From Callipepla californica brunnescens (taxonomy: Eukaryota; Chordata; Aves; Galliformes; Odontophoridae): DNA of 64,000 bases. Positions 38,301 to 51,409 of the stretch are shown here, in pieces. The number at the start of each line of letters is the position of its first letter. Positions within the stretch are counted from its first letter, which is position 1. Position numbers and translations under genes: made by a program. The stretch is from assembly GCA_023055505.1 (NCBI GenBank), contig JALIRH010000007.1:14511773-14575772 (forward strand), read 5' to 3'. The notes beneath the pieces were generated by a model that was not told where the DNA came from, searched no databases, and worked only from the letters and a program-made list of their open reading frames with translations.

Positions 38301-39966
38301 CTGCAAATTCAAAATAAGAATGGGAATCCAATTGGGGCTATTTCCTTTTTATTAATTATCCATGTAGAACATGTATGGCAGTGCTGCCAGTTGCCCAGAG
38401 GGTGGAGATCTTCAAAAGCCATCTGGATGTGGTGCTGAGTGACCCTGCTTGAGCAAGAGTTGGGCCACATGGGCCCAGAGAGCCTTGCCAACCTCAGCTG
38501 TTATGTGATTCTGTAACGTACTTTAAACGCATTACATATTTTCAAAGTTCAGTAACCAATCTACCTGTCATGTTGACTTCGCAGCCTTTCTCTTCAGTAA
38601 ATTATAAAACTTTCTGAGGCTTAGGAAAAAATAAAAATAAAAAAAACCCATCTGATGGATATAAAGAAGCAAATTCATATCTCATCAGTGTTGGCAGCAG
38701 AGAGAATTTAAAATAAATTAGAAATCAGCATTTATCACTCAGTAGACATGACTCCAGATTCATACCAAGATGGACCTGTTGAATAAGATGCTGTTTTAGC
38801 TCAGCCTTTTCAGAGTGGAAGCACACTTTATTTTACTTGTCTGAGGTCAACCAGTTGGGTCAGTCGCAGAGCTGGGAATAGAAACAGGAGTTCCCGATTC
38901 CAAGTTTCAAGTATTAATAAATATTTCAGCTAAATATATTTTAAAGACATATTGGGTATGACCTGCAGATTTTCTCCCTATTCATAAAGCCTCATGTTAA
39001 GAGTGCTTTGGAAATGTAAAGATTTACAGGTAGTGGCTCACCAGATCTTGTTCAGTTTACAGTGATGGAGATGGGAGTTGTTCATAACTAGCATGTTTTA
39101 AATAAGGAAATATTACCTTTTTCATAAGGATCACATCACAAATAGCATTTGACTCTGTACTAACAAGTACTTCACGCTGTGAAGCTAAGAAGTGGTTGGA
39201 AGCTAGTTGGCCTTTATGTATGCATTAGCCTTTTCCTTCTGACAGGTGATACACATACCAACATAGTGTCTGGATAATGGAAGATAATTTGTACAAATGG
39301 TAATTATAGCATTTCTATGCTGTGAGATAAAAGACAGTTCACACAGCACCTCTAGGAACGTAGGACGTAGTAACCCATTAATGAAAATAATGCCTAGTGA
39401 AAATCAGCATCAGTCAGTGGACTGGTCTGACTTAAATCTTATAGTAACTGTCTTCTACAAATCTGAACTAAACAACTTTAATGCTTCACACACGGTGTGA
39501 TGTTACTTTCTGATAATGTTCCGATTTCAGGCTAAGCTTCCTGTTCATTCTGTGTTGTTATTTTGTGTCTGAAAGACAAACTAAAAGCATCTATGATGCT
39601 GCAACAACGTGGGAGCCAGCACAAAACTGTTTAGTTGGCACAAATTTTAGTATTTTGGATAGCTTAGTACCATTAACAACTAAGAGACACTCTAATCTGC
39701 TGTTTTGATCAGCTTTCAGTTACAAAATTTTTACACTTGGTTTTTAAGTCTAAGGAACAGATTTCTATACTGTTTCAAACACTAAGTTGTTCATTAAACT
39801 TAATTACAACAGTAATCTGCACACCTTCATTGATTCTGATTTTTGAAAGCAAAATGGGTTACTTTAGTAATGCCTATATTTATGCTCTTTTTTCATGACA
39901 GACTATAAAAGATGTGCCAGGCTTCTTACTCGGTTGGCAGTAAGCCCAATGTGCATGGAGGGATAA
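35085..39966 (+). CDS. ALKAL2: ALK and LTK ligand 2 (whole split coding region)
   Basis: Secreted ligand (also called FAM150B or augmentor-alpha) that binds and activates the receptor tyrosine kinases ALK and LTK. Coding segments 35085-35343, 37747-37800, 37912-37992 and 39902-39966 total 459 nt and give 152 residues plus TAA, the length I recall for the human protein. Residues 1-22 form a hydrophobic signal peptide. A variable helical region with [12 protein letters not shown] at 37-48 follows. The conserved C-terminal augmentor domain starts near [20 protein letters not shown] (86-105) and has four cysteines at 113, 127, 136 and 149, enough for the two family disulfides. Start chosen: ATG at 35085 opens directly onto the signal peptide and has G at -3. 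All introns are GT-AG with matching phases. No frameshift or lost cysteine is seen. The promoter lies in a CpG island. Tail-to-tail placement with ACP1 matches the human locus and supports orthology. Confidence 0.96.
35344..37746 (+). other. ALKAL2: ALKAL2 intron after first coding exon
   Basis: 2.4 kb. No CR1 or coding similarity recognised. Confidence 0.8.
37747..37800 (+). CDS. ALKAL2: ALKAL2 exon 3
   Basis: Small 54-nt exon encoding [19 protein letters not shown], the most recognisable block of the family. The acceptor follows the tract ending TTTTCTTTCCATCAG; the donor is ACAG|GTATGT. Phase 1 on both sides. The upstream intron is 2.4 kb. Confidence 0.95.
37912..37992 (+). CDS. ALKAL2: ALKAL2 exon 4
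   Basis: 81-nt exon encoding [18 protein letters not shown] and onward to DCTIPA, with cysteines 113 and 127. The acceptor follows TTCCTTCTGTTTCAG; the donor is AGCAT|GTAAGT. The preceding intron is only 111 bp, against about 2 kb for its neighbours. Confidence 0.95.
37993..39901 (+). other. ALKAL2: ALKAL2 intron before last coding exon
   Basis: 1.9 kb. Holds the CR1 end at 38385-38515; otherwise nothing recognised. Confidence 0.85.
38385..38515 (+). repeat. CR1 LINE 3' end in ALKAL2 intron
   Basis: TTGCCCAGAGGGTGGAGATC through GCCTTGCCAACCTCAGCTGT to GTGATTCTGTA. Same orientation as the gene. Confidence 0.82.
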
Positions 39967-39967
39967 G
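39902..39967 (+). CDS. ALKAL2: ALKAL2 exon 5 (last coding exon) with stop
   Basis: Encodes [20 protein letters not shown], then Gly and TAA at 39964-39966; cysteines 136 and 149 are present. The acceptor follows CTCTTTTTTCATGACAG. One base after the stop the sequence reads TAAG|GTAAGC, a strong donor, so the exon probably ends at 39967 and is spliced to a downstream 3' UTR exon. If not spliced, AATAAA at 40121 and 40125 would be the first poly(A) signals. Confidence 0.92.
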
Positions 39968-40120
39968 GTAAGCTTTTCTGAGAGCAGTAATGACATTCTA
40001 CTGCACAGCGAGGCTGTGGATTTTGTTTTATGCATGAAAACTCGTATTATTTTTCTTTGGCTATGATATTCCTCTTTCAGAGTATCAGGAGTAACTTATC
40101 TCAATCTGGCAAACAGTGGC

Positions 40121-40130
40121 AATAAATAAA
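40121..40130 (+). terminator. Possible proximal poly(A) signals of ALKAL2
   Basis: Two overlapping AATAAA hexamers about 155 bases after the stop codon. They would serve if the donor next to the stop were not used. The downstream sequence is not notably GT-rich. Confidence 0.35.
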
Positions 40131-43100
40131 GGCTACCCCCTACTGGAAGTCATTATATAGTAAGTCCATGTGCATCAGCTGTGAATTATTTATAGCATTA
40201 TAGAGTTAGCAAATAGTGAATTTGTTGTTAAAGGACAAAAGACAGCTGTAGCTTATTTTTCAACAGTAACTCAGCATACAATCACCCATATTGGTAGTGA
40301 CAGCCCTTTTATGCATGCAGCTGTAGATCTGCGGGGTACATTTTAGCATAAGCTGATATATAAGCAGCTAGACACATGACAGCTCTATAAATGCAGATAG
40401 GTTGCAGGTGCTTTTATGGTACTTAAAATGTATTAGTAGTATTGATAAACTAACATTAAGCTGCCCAGATTTCTTGGGATTTTCATGCCTATGGTTATTC
40501 TCTCCCTTTTTGCTTAGATGTACCACTAATTCCTAGAAGTACTTTGAGGGATCTCAGCATGCTTCTAAAAACAGTTCTTACAAATGATCTGTATTTCTAG
40601 AAAACTGACATGAAACTGATACAAAAGGACAAATTTAAATTCTGTCCTAGGTCTTTACTTCAGACAGAAATGTGACCTTTGACAAAGGCATAAGTAACAA
40701 CCTGTACGGATTTGTCAGTAACAAATGTTATCAAACATACTTTAACTCTGTGACAAGATACGTATCTTACAGTCACTGAGAAAAAGCAGTAATGCTCAAG
40801 GATCTTAGTTTATCTTTTGAAGCGCAGAAACTGTTTTGCACGGCATTCTCACAGCCAACCTAGGGAGCTGTTATAAAAAAGGAAATGGAAAAATGGTTGG
40901 AAAAACATTCACGTTATCAGTGCTTTGGTGTCAAAGTGGAAGACTGTATCGAACAGAGTCACACAGCTACATTATGGATATGCTACTGTCAGCATTTTCA
41001 TTATGTTTTTGTGGTAGAAGTCAGTGCGCTTATTGATGGCACTGGTGTAGCAGACACAACCAGCAGAGAATACCGACATTGAAAATAATCTTGAAAAATG
41101 AGCTGAATATTTTAGAACCAGGATAAAATAGAAGGGAAAGCAGAATTAAGAAGTCAAGGAGCAGAAGTCAACTGCAGACATATATGGCAACTTGTGAACT
41201 GCTAGATAGATGGTTCTGTTTCAAGTGTAGAGATTACAGCGGATCACAAACTAAGCATGAGTCAACCATGTCACACATGGAAAAAAAGACAAAGGACAAG
41301 ATGGAATTTATAAATACAAACACTGTTTATCAAACACCTGAAATAATCAGTGTTGCTGGTAAGGCCTCTCTGTGAATACTGCGTCTAATTGAGGACCCCA
41401 TGCTTGAAGACATACAAGTGCTTCTTGGTCATAGTCCGAAAAAGCAATACGCATAACCAAAGAAAACATAATTTACAAGAACAGCTAAAAGGAATTGGGA
41501 TTTTTTAATCTGAAGAAAAGATGAGTACGAGAAAACATAATTGAGCTATTTAGTTTCATAAAAGGTTTCAAAAGCCACTCTCTTTACCCAGTGTGGATAA
41601 AATGTAATTTGCTAAAATTTGCAAGAAAGGATTCCAGCTAGACTTCAAAAAATACTTTTCTAATGGCAAGAGCAGAGATAATACCTTAAACAATTAGATG
41701 TAATTTAGCATTCTGACTTTATGCTAACCTTAACATTCCCGGTAGTATTTTCTGCCTGACTTCCTAAAGTAGACCTAAACCAGCCCAGCTTCAAAGCAGA
41801 AAGTTTCTAAGTTCTAATGATGGTTACATGACTTGATGTCACTCTGAAACATGCAGCCATAGAAAGGAATCTTTTTATTCCCACACCATGTAGTCTGGGA
41901 TGGAATCATAGAAATAATTGTGTAGAGTAGAAAGACAAATAAAAGCTAGCAAATAGGTACATCTCTAGACCTAACTAGAAAGATCCAGGGATTCAACTTT
42001 TTCATTTCAAAGAAAGCAAGGAACAAAGTGGCTATTATATAATAATATTCACCTGTGTCAGGCAGGTGACTAGCATTATTACCAAGAGTAACAAGCAGAT
42101 AGATCAGAGCAGGGAGTTTTTTTTCATCCCTTCTGTTCAAAGTTTTATCTGCATCATTACATCCCACCATGAAAGCACAAACTAGTAACTGTAGCAGTTC
42201 TCACTCAATGTGAAAGTCTTTTAAAAAAACTCGGTCTTATTTTACCAGGCAACTCCTTTGCTGAGTTAACGTGCATGTGTGAAAGTCTCCACAAACCTAC
42301 TCTTCTGTATTCCTCCACAAAGATACAAACTGTTAATAGTATCAGAACTCTTAAGCAACATTTATTAGTGGAGATAAAGGCTATTCTTCGTCACAGGTGC
42401 CTACTGATCCCCACTTGTGTCTCCGAAAAATAAGCATCTTTCCTACCCAAATCTTTTCCACTGGATCAGTTCATTTTTGTGTTAAGACATCCACTCAGAA
42501 GTACAAAGCAGGTTTTATTTATTTTAATCATTTCATAGACTGAGTTGTAGAAGAAGGTAGGGGTTGTGTCTGGTGTCTTATTTTTCCACTTATCAATCAG
42601 TCATTTTTCTCCACAGAGGATTTTCAAGCAGTTCTAAAGTAAGACAAGACTTCAAAACCAGTCTTGCTTAAAATGGCTCACTGGTTTAAGAGGTTTTTTT
42701 AATTAGATAATACATTTTTTGTTTCTGCCATAAAGCTACTAGTTAGTATCAATTCTAAAGCTCAGACTAATTCCTAAGCAGTAGAGAACATGTTCTTCAT
42801 CTCATTTATCCTATGTGTATGTAATTAAGCCCCCTTTCCTGTCTACATTTTAGAGTATACTTTCAAAGTCTGCTTGTCCCAGCTACCTGGGCAATGCAGG
42901 GGCCCAGTTAGATCCCTTTTACTTGTTCAGAGAGCATCAATCCAGAGCAGCACATCTACTTAACACATCACTCAGTAGTCCCTTTTCTGATAAATAACCC
43001 AGACTGTACTCCTTGCTTGCCACTAGTTCTACCTCTGACTAGTTTCATTCTGCAACACCTTTTACTTGTGCTCAACAGAACTACACTGGAGTCCTGTCCT

Positions 43101-46100
43101 CAATATTCTCTATTCTCTCCTTCAGCCTCGTTCTTCTCTGACTTTCTTAACAGCTTCCATATATAATGCTTGCCCTGCCATACAGGTATACCCAACAGCT
43201 ATTATGCTGTCCGTAATTAAGGTTAATGAGCATCAGGAACAAGATTCCTGAAGTGTTCACCTGAAGTTCCCAATGAAGAGCTTGTATATTTGTGGCAACA
43301 GACAGGGATCACTCTGAAATCCAGCCTCCCTGGCAGCATTTGTCACAATCACTTTTGCTTCAGTCACATTTTACTACTTTTGTTTGAAAACCACAGGTGC
43401 TGCTGTTGGCAATCTCCCTTTTCCATGACCAGGTGTTTGCTAAAGACCAATGGTGACCTCATGGTACACCTCTTGGTACCATAAGGGCTAAAGACTACAA
43501 GTGAATGTATGATTATGTATTTCTGATCAAACTAAATGCTTGCACGCATATGTTCATCTTTATATATTAGCTTTTTAAAAAAAGTTTCTACAGCTACTTT
43601 TAATGAACAAGATAAAACCAGTTGTACAGTTTAAAACTACTAAATACAAGACTGAAGGGTGAGAAAGGGAACTGTAATACAAAAAGTATATGAAAAACCT
43701 ACTAGATTTTTACTCCCCAGAAAAACAGCTATAACTAGCAGTATTTTAAATAAAAGCAATAAGAACAATGTTTTTTGCTTAATAACAGGGCAAGAATAAA
43801 TACATATACATAGGAAGGTCTAACATTCTTTATAAAAATCCTAACAAGCTAAAGCATAACTAAAATTTTCTATGGAAATTAAAAAAAACAAAAACAAAAC
43901 TGTGCAAACTTCTTAAGATGCGTTAACCAGACTCAGTGTATGTTAAGCTGAAAGTACAACAGAAATTTGGAAACATTAAATACATAAAGAGAAAATAAAT
44001 ACCACATTGGACATCTCAGTCCTGTACACCATCCTGTATATGCATTATTTCATGTAATCTTTAAGGAAAAAAATACTGGGTTCCTAAGTTTTGCTTCAAG
44101 TATTTCCTGACTGTGGAACAGCAGCCTTTAATTGTTTTATTATGGTTTCTTATTTGATTTCTTATTCAGACTAAGACCAAGTGCACTGAAGAAACATCAC
44201 AGACACTTTCATTTCTTAAATTTAGATGTGTGTTTTGTATATTATTCAGTGCAAACAAACAGTTGTTTTTTTCTAGAAAGTATACACTAATCTGTCATGT
44301 ACAACTTCCCATGACATTAAATCACTTGTGCTCGGTGGCAGAAAACATTTCTGAAGGAAACTAGTTTAAGACTTTATCAGAACCACTGCTCTGAACTAAG
44401 GAGGCAGCCTGCATACTTGGTGACCACTGTGGTTATCGTTCATCTTTGATAATAGGCAATTTTGAATTTTAATTACTAGGGGATTTCTGTGGCTAGCACC
44501 AGATATAAAACTAACAGCTGTATCTCTGCTGTATGGATTTCTGTGACTTGATGCTCCCACTAGAACCAACTTCCACCTGAGCATTCATTAGTGGGGAAGG
44601 AAAAGGAATTTGAGATGTTAGCATATGGAAATTCTGCTGCAGAATCCTACTGGTGCAATGTTTTAAAATTGTTGTTTAAAACATTAACTTCATCTCTTGT
44701 ATTGTTCTTTCTCAGAATTTAACATCATGCACAGATAATGGCTAGAGCCAAAGTTGGAAAGCAGTTATATGCCTTTACATATGTTTATTCTTAGTTGCAA
44801 CAACAAAGGAAAAAAAAAAAAGGGTTAATGAGAATGGAGTTGTATTCCTATTGCAGTCTAGTAGCATTCAGGATCTCCACTCATGATACTGCTTGACTAT
44901 CCTACATTTCAGTTTAATTTTCCTAGACTGATGCATATAACAGATTATAAGGAATTACAATAATTATAAGGAAGTAGAGCAACAGATTGATTATGGCTAA
45001 ATTATTTGAGAATACTACACATTTGGAAGTTTTCTGAAATTTACCCGAGCATGGATAATCTAAGACCCACAGACTGTGATCAGGTATCTGCACAAGAGCA
45101 GGTAATAGCTCAAATAAGCTCAATCAGTTCTAGTTTTTTTTCCAGCCTTGGTAAGCTGCATATTCCCATTACAACCAGAAATGAACAAACTATCTGTTAA
45201 ATTCTGTGTTTGACTTGTCAGTTGTATCACACTCTAATCAGACTAAAAGCACATTCATTTGTTTTCAGACATCACTTTTCACTTTAAATAGAGCACAGTA
45301 CAGACGCACATACGGAAAACAGATCAAAACGTAAGAGAAAATTTACATCACTTTTCCCTCCAAAGCAGGACAGAAAAGAAATATTTGTTCTACCTACAAA
45401 CCCAGAAAAAAAACTAAATTATATTAAGCCTGCCTGTAACATTATTACATTTCCTAATAGTTTCAAAAACATTGCAAAATTAAATATACGCTTAAATAAT
45501 ACTAATGAGTATTTCTGTATGCATCAATAGTTTGATTTCCAGTGGATTACATCAAGTCTGACTTTGCATTCAAATGAAACCATTACAAACTACAATTAAG
45601 CAGTAGAAAATGTAGAAAAACTCAGAATATCAGAATTCACAATGGTCATGATGAATACATATGATCAGATACAAATATGAATATTACAACCTATGAAAAG
45701 TGGCAGCAGCAGAACTCTAGTAGCAGAGAAACCACTACTGTTTTGTTTTTATTTTCCACATCTGACATCCATAAGACATATTTAACTTTTTTTTTCTTTA
45801 GTTAGGGCATTTTCCTTCAATACATCAACAGGTGGTCTTAAAAACACATCAAGTTGGGTAGACACCACTTGCAGCATTTTATGGTCACCTCTAGAAACAC
45901 AGTTGTAGATAATGTCAACATAGTCACAAGTTACTGGAGACAGATTTCTGGGTATGTATGCAGAGTGATGGTCATATTACGTTTTCTATGCTGGTTTAAA
46001 GGTCTGGAGAGAGGGGCTGTGGTAGCCTTCACTGCAAAACTTTTCAATTAACATCTCTACACTAGACAATACACGTACATACACGACGTAGAAGCCTATA

Positions 46101-46806
46101 ATTTTCTAAGTGATTGTTAATACCAATTCTATAGAAATGGCTGTAATTTCATGCCAGGAATCTGTTCTGGGAAAAGTTACTAGAACTGGCAGCAAATCAA
46201 CCTGTTGCAGCTTCTTCTCAGTTTGTGTTGCCTCACTACTTGCAGGTTCCAGGAACAGTTGCTGTATGACTGAATCTCAGGAAATTACTTTATTTGTTTC
46301 TTGTTTATGAGTCCAAGTTTCTTCACTAACAAGTCCAGTGACACATCAAATCCTTCAAACCTTACCTTGACGATTTAATCTACTAATCATTGTACCAACA
46401 GCTTCCTGTTAGCAAGGAATTAGGAAACGAATTTGCAATCTATTAATGTTATCCTTGTTTATTCACTTCTTTACCTCACTGCAGCACAGTGGCACGTATA
46501 GGCTTAACTTACCTACAAGCATATTATCAACTGGTAGAACTGCAGTATTCCAAATCTCTTCTGTCTACCTGAAATGAACCAGCAGAAAAACAAGAATGAT
46601 TTCCAGAACCGAGCCTTGAATAACAAAACAGAACACTTAATTTAGTAGAGCTGCGTGCACTATTAGATCTTCATAAAGTTATTACTGAATTCTCCTGTAT
46701 TGTTTACTTACTATTTTAGCTATGCTAACTACATTCTGAAACGCTTTTATCCACATATAAAAATGATGACAGGCAATTTTCTCCCTTTTTTTTTTTAATC
46801 CACCAG
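40131..46806. other. Downstream of ALKAL2 stop: 3' intron or intergenic
   Basis: AT-rich; contains the old CR1 at 41365-41690. If the candidate terminal exon is real, this is one 6.8-kb 3' UTR intron. Confidence 0.5.
41365..41690 (+). repeat. Old CR1-like LINE fragment
   Basis: Weak but colinear match to the CR1 body: TGAATACTGCGTCTAATTGA, then GGAATTGGGATTTTTTAATC, CATAAAAGGTTTCAAAAGCC and AGGATTCCAGCTAGACTTCA. Heavily mutated, so an old insertion. Confidence 0.55.
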
Positions 46807-47490
46807 ATACCGTTACCATGAAAAGAAACATCAAGAACCAAGAGAAGTGCCTTGGAAACCAACAGGGAAACAGAACTTAGTACCTTTATAACATATTCCA
46901 TTGTGAACAAGAGATTTATTTTTGCAGATTGACAGACTACTTCCCATAATTCTTTTAACATGTATTTTGTATGTTGTCAAGTTTGCAGATTGACATTCTC
47001 TTTACAGTAGCATAACTGCCAGAAATACATAATGCTCCATACTTAAAAACACACCACAACTGATGTGTAATGCTGCCAAAAATTACGTAAACACAAATAT
47101 TTCACCAAGAAAATTGATGTTCTATTGCTTAATTCTACAGTTTTAAGGAATGTTTGTTAGTACATCTAGAACTACTAAAGACCTTCTCCACAGTAGTTGT
47201 GGTCACTTGATATCCTTCATGCTTATGCAAATTTTTAACAAAGTTTGGTTAAAACAAACTTGCATTGGGGTCACATTGTACCCTGGGAGTACTTACTGCA
47301 TGACAACCAGAAATGTAATTCCATGTAGAAATATTTTTGGGGAAAGTGGAGCATGGATTTTGTACACAAACACAAGCTGCCGTTATTTTACTTTATATAA
47401 TAAATGTATAAAACATTCCAGCTAACGTGCAATATGTAAATAATGTAAATAACAGGCATAAGTAATAAAGTGTTTGGTATTAAGTTGTCC
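46807..47490 (+). other. ALKAL2: Candidate terminal 3' UTR exon of ALKAL2
   Basis: A strong acceptor (long T tract, then AATCCACCAG ending at 46806) precedes about 660 nt with no long open frame. These end near AATAAA at 47464-47469, which is followed by GT-rich sequence, the usual layout of a cleavage site. This would pair with the donor that abuts the ALKAL2 stop. It is inference from splice and poly(A) consensus only; another acceptor further left could be used instead. Confidence 0.33.
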
Positions 47491-50400
47491 TCCGTTTGCT
47501 TTCTATTCACTGAATTTGATAATTGGATGCCATTTTCAGGTAGCTGCTAACATTATGCTATCATAAGTCTCTTTCCGATGAGAATTTGCTACAATAAGAA
47601 AGAAAAGAACACTCACCTTGGAGAAGTCTGGTACTCTGGACGTACACTGTGGACTTCTGAGGACTCCAGATCTTTGTGTTAAAATATCACAAAATGCTCA
47701 GACCACAAGGCTGCTCCAGTTTCATACAGAATTCTGAACTTCTTTTTCATGACAAATGGTTGTTCCAAACAAACAAAATCCCTGCAAACAATCTAGTCAC
47801 ATAACATCCTAATACCTCAAAGAGACATGATTGCATCCAATATTTTAATATCATTAACTTCTGATAAGTCAGTGAACACTTGGTATTAGATATTTAGCTG
47901 TAAAAATGTCTCATGCAGGTAGAAAACTATTCAATGTGATGTGTAGATGCAATCAGATCTCAAGACTAATGTTTAGCTTCCATTTTCTTCTCAATTAAAC
48001 CCACAAAATATATGCACAACACTGGATACCCTGCTCCATCCCCAAGAAGCTAAGAGACTTCTTGAATTCACACTTAAAAGAACCTTCAGTGTCTGGCTCT
48101 TTAGAAGAAGAGAAATTTTCTCAAGTATGAGACCCCATCCTAGAATATGGCTATATTCAGTGATGGAGAAATATGTAGCCTGAATTTGCTATCAGTCATC
48201 ACTAAACATTAAAAGTTTCACTTCTTACTTGAAGCAACACACGTGTACATAAAAATATACAGTTAAGTGAATGTACTGCTACAGGATTCAGTTAGTGGCT
48301 CATCTGTAGTAAACATGGGAGTGGAACACTGTGCCCTTCTATGTCTCCACTGAATGAAATTGGAACAGGTTACTTAATAAGGGATTTTAAATTAGTATGA
48401 TTATTTTGGATTGTAGTAGGGCTAAAATACAGTTAAATCAGTATTTTCTAGAATAAAGTACCACAAAAGGAAAACAGCAATTTATTTAGTGGCTCGATAA
48501 ATTAATATAAATAAGTAAATTCAGTGGAAGTCTTCTAGATTTAGCAGAAGTCACAGGCTTTAATAGAAGACACAAAGCATAGGGGAGCAGATTTTGTTTA
48601 TTTAGTGTAGATTTACTATGTAAGCTGAAACAGACCAGGCTTGGAGCAAGGAGGAGGAGTCAGTTCTGCATTCCTTTCACTCAGTATTAAAATATAACTC
48701 ATAAAAAACATAAATGTGTACAATGATTAATACACAAATTGTGCATGGTATGTACACTGTTTCTCTTGGAAGCCAAACAGCAGTACTGCGTGGATGACAC
48801 GCTGCCCAAAAGCAATTCTTATTCTATATTCTCATATTCTGCAAATGCCTTTACAATACTACATCGCCCTCCTCCTCTTCCTGACTGAATAAATTAATGA
48901 ATGAGCTTTTACCTCCTAGCAGAACCGGTGAATTATTCAGCCAACAGTGTACTGGATGAAAACGTAAGTTGGGTCAAACCTCAAAATTTTAAGATCTTGA
49001 ACTGAATTCAATACAAATAGTTCTGAATTCTTATCATGTTGAAAAGTTCCTAAGCCTAGTGAATGTGAATGTAAAACAACTGTGTCTTCACATCTTCTTT
49101 TTGTTACCCAATCAGACCAAAGATACAGAGTTAAGACCTCTAAATCTTAACTTCACTATGTAGGAAACTACAGGTCCTGCCTCTACTCAGCTACAAATGG
49201 GAAAGCGCAACCCATCAGGTTCTTATTTGTCTGATGTATATTACTGTCACCGGCATATTTCAAATGGTCTTTCTGGCAGAAAATAACAATGGTTATGCCT
49301 AGATACTTCCACTTCTGAGGCTAGTGCATTAAAAATTCATTTAGATGTTTTGTCCCTAACTGCCCATCATTTTCCCATGTTTAAGTATTCATAAAATATC
49401 ACCTTTTCCAGAGTACATATCTGACCTGAAATATTGTATATATTATTCTTTGTTATTATTAATAGTGAAACAGCTACTAATGTGCAAAATTCCTGACGAG
49501 GTTATCAAAAAACAAAATCACTGGTAATCCTGCAATACACACAGATCCCAATTTCTGAACCCGAGTGTTCCACCTACCACTTCCCTTACTGGAAGCAGGT
49601 TCTTAAGTTTTACACCTAGCTGAAAGTTTAGCAAAAATCGGAGACCTTTTATTAACACATTATTCAGCTGCTTTACAACAAAAATCCCAGAAAAGTCCCC
49701 AAGCAGATAGACAGTGGCATGACAAGGGGCAAAAGCTTTAATCTAAAAGAGGGGAACTGTAGACTGGATGTTAGGAGGAAAATGACACAGGCTGCCCAAA
49801 GAAGCTGTGGATGCCATCCCTGGAGGAGCTCAAGGCCAGGATGGATGGCAGCCTGACCCAGTGGGTGGCGATCTGACAATCCTGCCCATGGCAGGAGAGT
49901 TGAATCAGATGACCTTTGAGGTCTCTCCTAACATAAGTCATCCTATGATTCTATGAAATATAATCCCAATTGTAAAGGCTGCAGTTACATGCAGCGTGAC
50001 GTTAAGATTCCTTCAACCTAAAGGTAACAGGCTCCTCTGTCCAAACTCATCCCTCTCCCAGAAGGAAAGCAGATGACAAATACAGAGGCTGTTGTATTGA
50101 TTTGAAAGGCAAATAGAAGAATAAATGCAACACAGGTAACTAAGAAAGCAAACTGTACAGATCCTGTGGTAATCTTCACTCATATTAACATTAGCATTAT
50201 TCAAAATAGGAAAACATGGTATCAGTTACATTACTGATCTAATTACATCTCACAGTCACATTTCTGCCTAATGCAGAAACTGAGGGTCACGTTCAGACAA
50301 ATAAGAACAGATTTTCACAATGCATTCCATTTTTGTGCAAGAGCACACCTTTTTACTCACTGACCTTCATATAGCTTCAAATTATATTACACATAGACTG

Positions 50401-51102
50401 TCTCAGGATGAACTATATTCTTTAAGAATTTGACATGCTATCCATTCTCCTGACTAAGTATGAAAATATCAACTGCCCCTCATATAGGAACTGCGATTAT
50501 AGCATGGATTTGAATATTTTACTTCTGAGATATAAAATATACACTTCACATTTATACTTTTAAACTGAACTGAGACACTGTGAAATCAAGTGCTGTATTA
50601 CTTGTGTGTACATGAGTGTGCTATAAATCGGCCCCAAGACCAAAGGAAGATGAACCAGAGAAGTCCTAGTGACCATCATCAGTGACCATCTCTTAAATGA
50701 TTTCATTTTAATGAGTATAAAAATCTATCAGCACAAAATGATTTCTTGATAAAGGAAGATTTAAACCTAAACAACAGACCATTTTCATAGGATCGTGGTA
50801 ACAGGTTCTGCTTGCTTGAACTCTGAAATAGTGCTAAGAACAATGCCTGCCTTGGGAAGGCAGTTTCCTTAGTTCACCAGACTCAACCTAAAAAAGCTTC
50901 ATTCTGAAAGTTGTCTAATGATACTGGGATGACAAGCCTAAATTAACATACATGAACTATTATTTCACATATGGAAAGCTGGCTTCAACTAACTCATTGA
51001 TGGCACAATGAGACAACTTCAGTTGACTCTGTATAGCTAATAAAGAAGCAAGACTTTTTTTTTGGTTCTTTCGAGAAAGCACTGGAAGAGTTTACAGATA
51101 AA
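47491..51102. other. Gap between convergent gene tails
   Basis: One CR1 at 49710-49956. May include the distal ACP1 3' UTR. Confidence 0.5.
49710..49956 (+). repeat. CR1 LINE 3' fragment between the two gene tails
   Basis: CATGACAAGGGGCAAAAGCT, ACAGGCTGCCCAAAGAAGCT and the end CCTATGATTCTATGA. A block normally containing the 'gaggcactggaac' string is deleted near 49785. Confidence 0.88.
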
Positions 51103-51126
51103 TTTATTCTCAACAAGTACTTTATT
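51103..51126 (-). terminator. Possible poly(A) signals of ACP1
   Basis: Two AATAAA hexamers in ACP1 sense (TTTATT at 51121-51126 and 51103-51108) about 205-230 bases after the stop. More distal hexamers, such as near 49648, also exist, so the real 3' end is open. Confidence 0.35.
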
Positions 51127-51331
51127 ATTACATTGACATGTGAGAAAATGGTTGATCTACAACATATGTTTTTCGAATTAGATGACAAAAACTACAATAA
51201 AAAATTAAACTGAAAAAGTTATGAATCTTCTAAGGAAGCACAATTTTACAATTTAAATACATAAATCAAGGAAAGCTTACATATTTCAGGAGAAGCTAAT
51301 TATTTTCTTTTAGAAACAGAATGATTAAACA

Positions 51332-51409
51332 TTAATGAGGCTTCTCCAAAAATGCTTTACAGCATCTAACACACTGCTCGTAAACAGTTTCAAAGTCCTT
51401 TTCACTCCC
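51332..51409 (-). CDS. ACP1: ACP1 exon 6 with stop
   Basis: 78 nt encoding [20 protein letters not shown] then LEKPH and TAA (51334-51332). The acceptor CTAG is preceded in transcript direction by an almost pure run of Ts (the A run at 51413-51428 on the plus strand), an exceptionally strong pyrimidine tract. Confidence 0.94.
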   Translation of the reverse strand, partial: GSEKDFETVYEQCVRCCKAFLEKPH

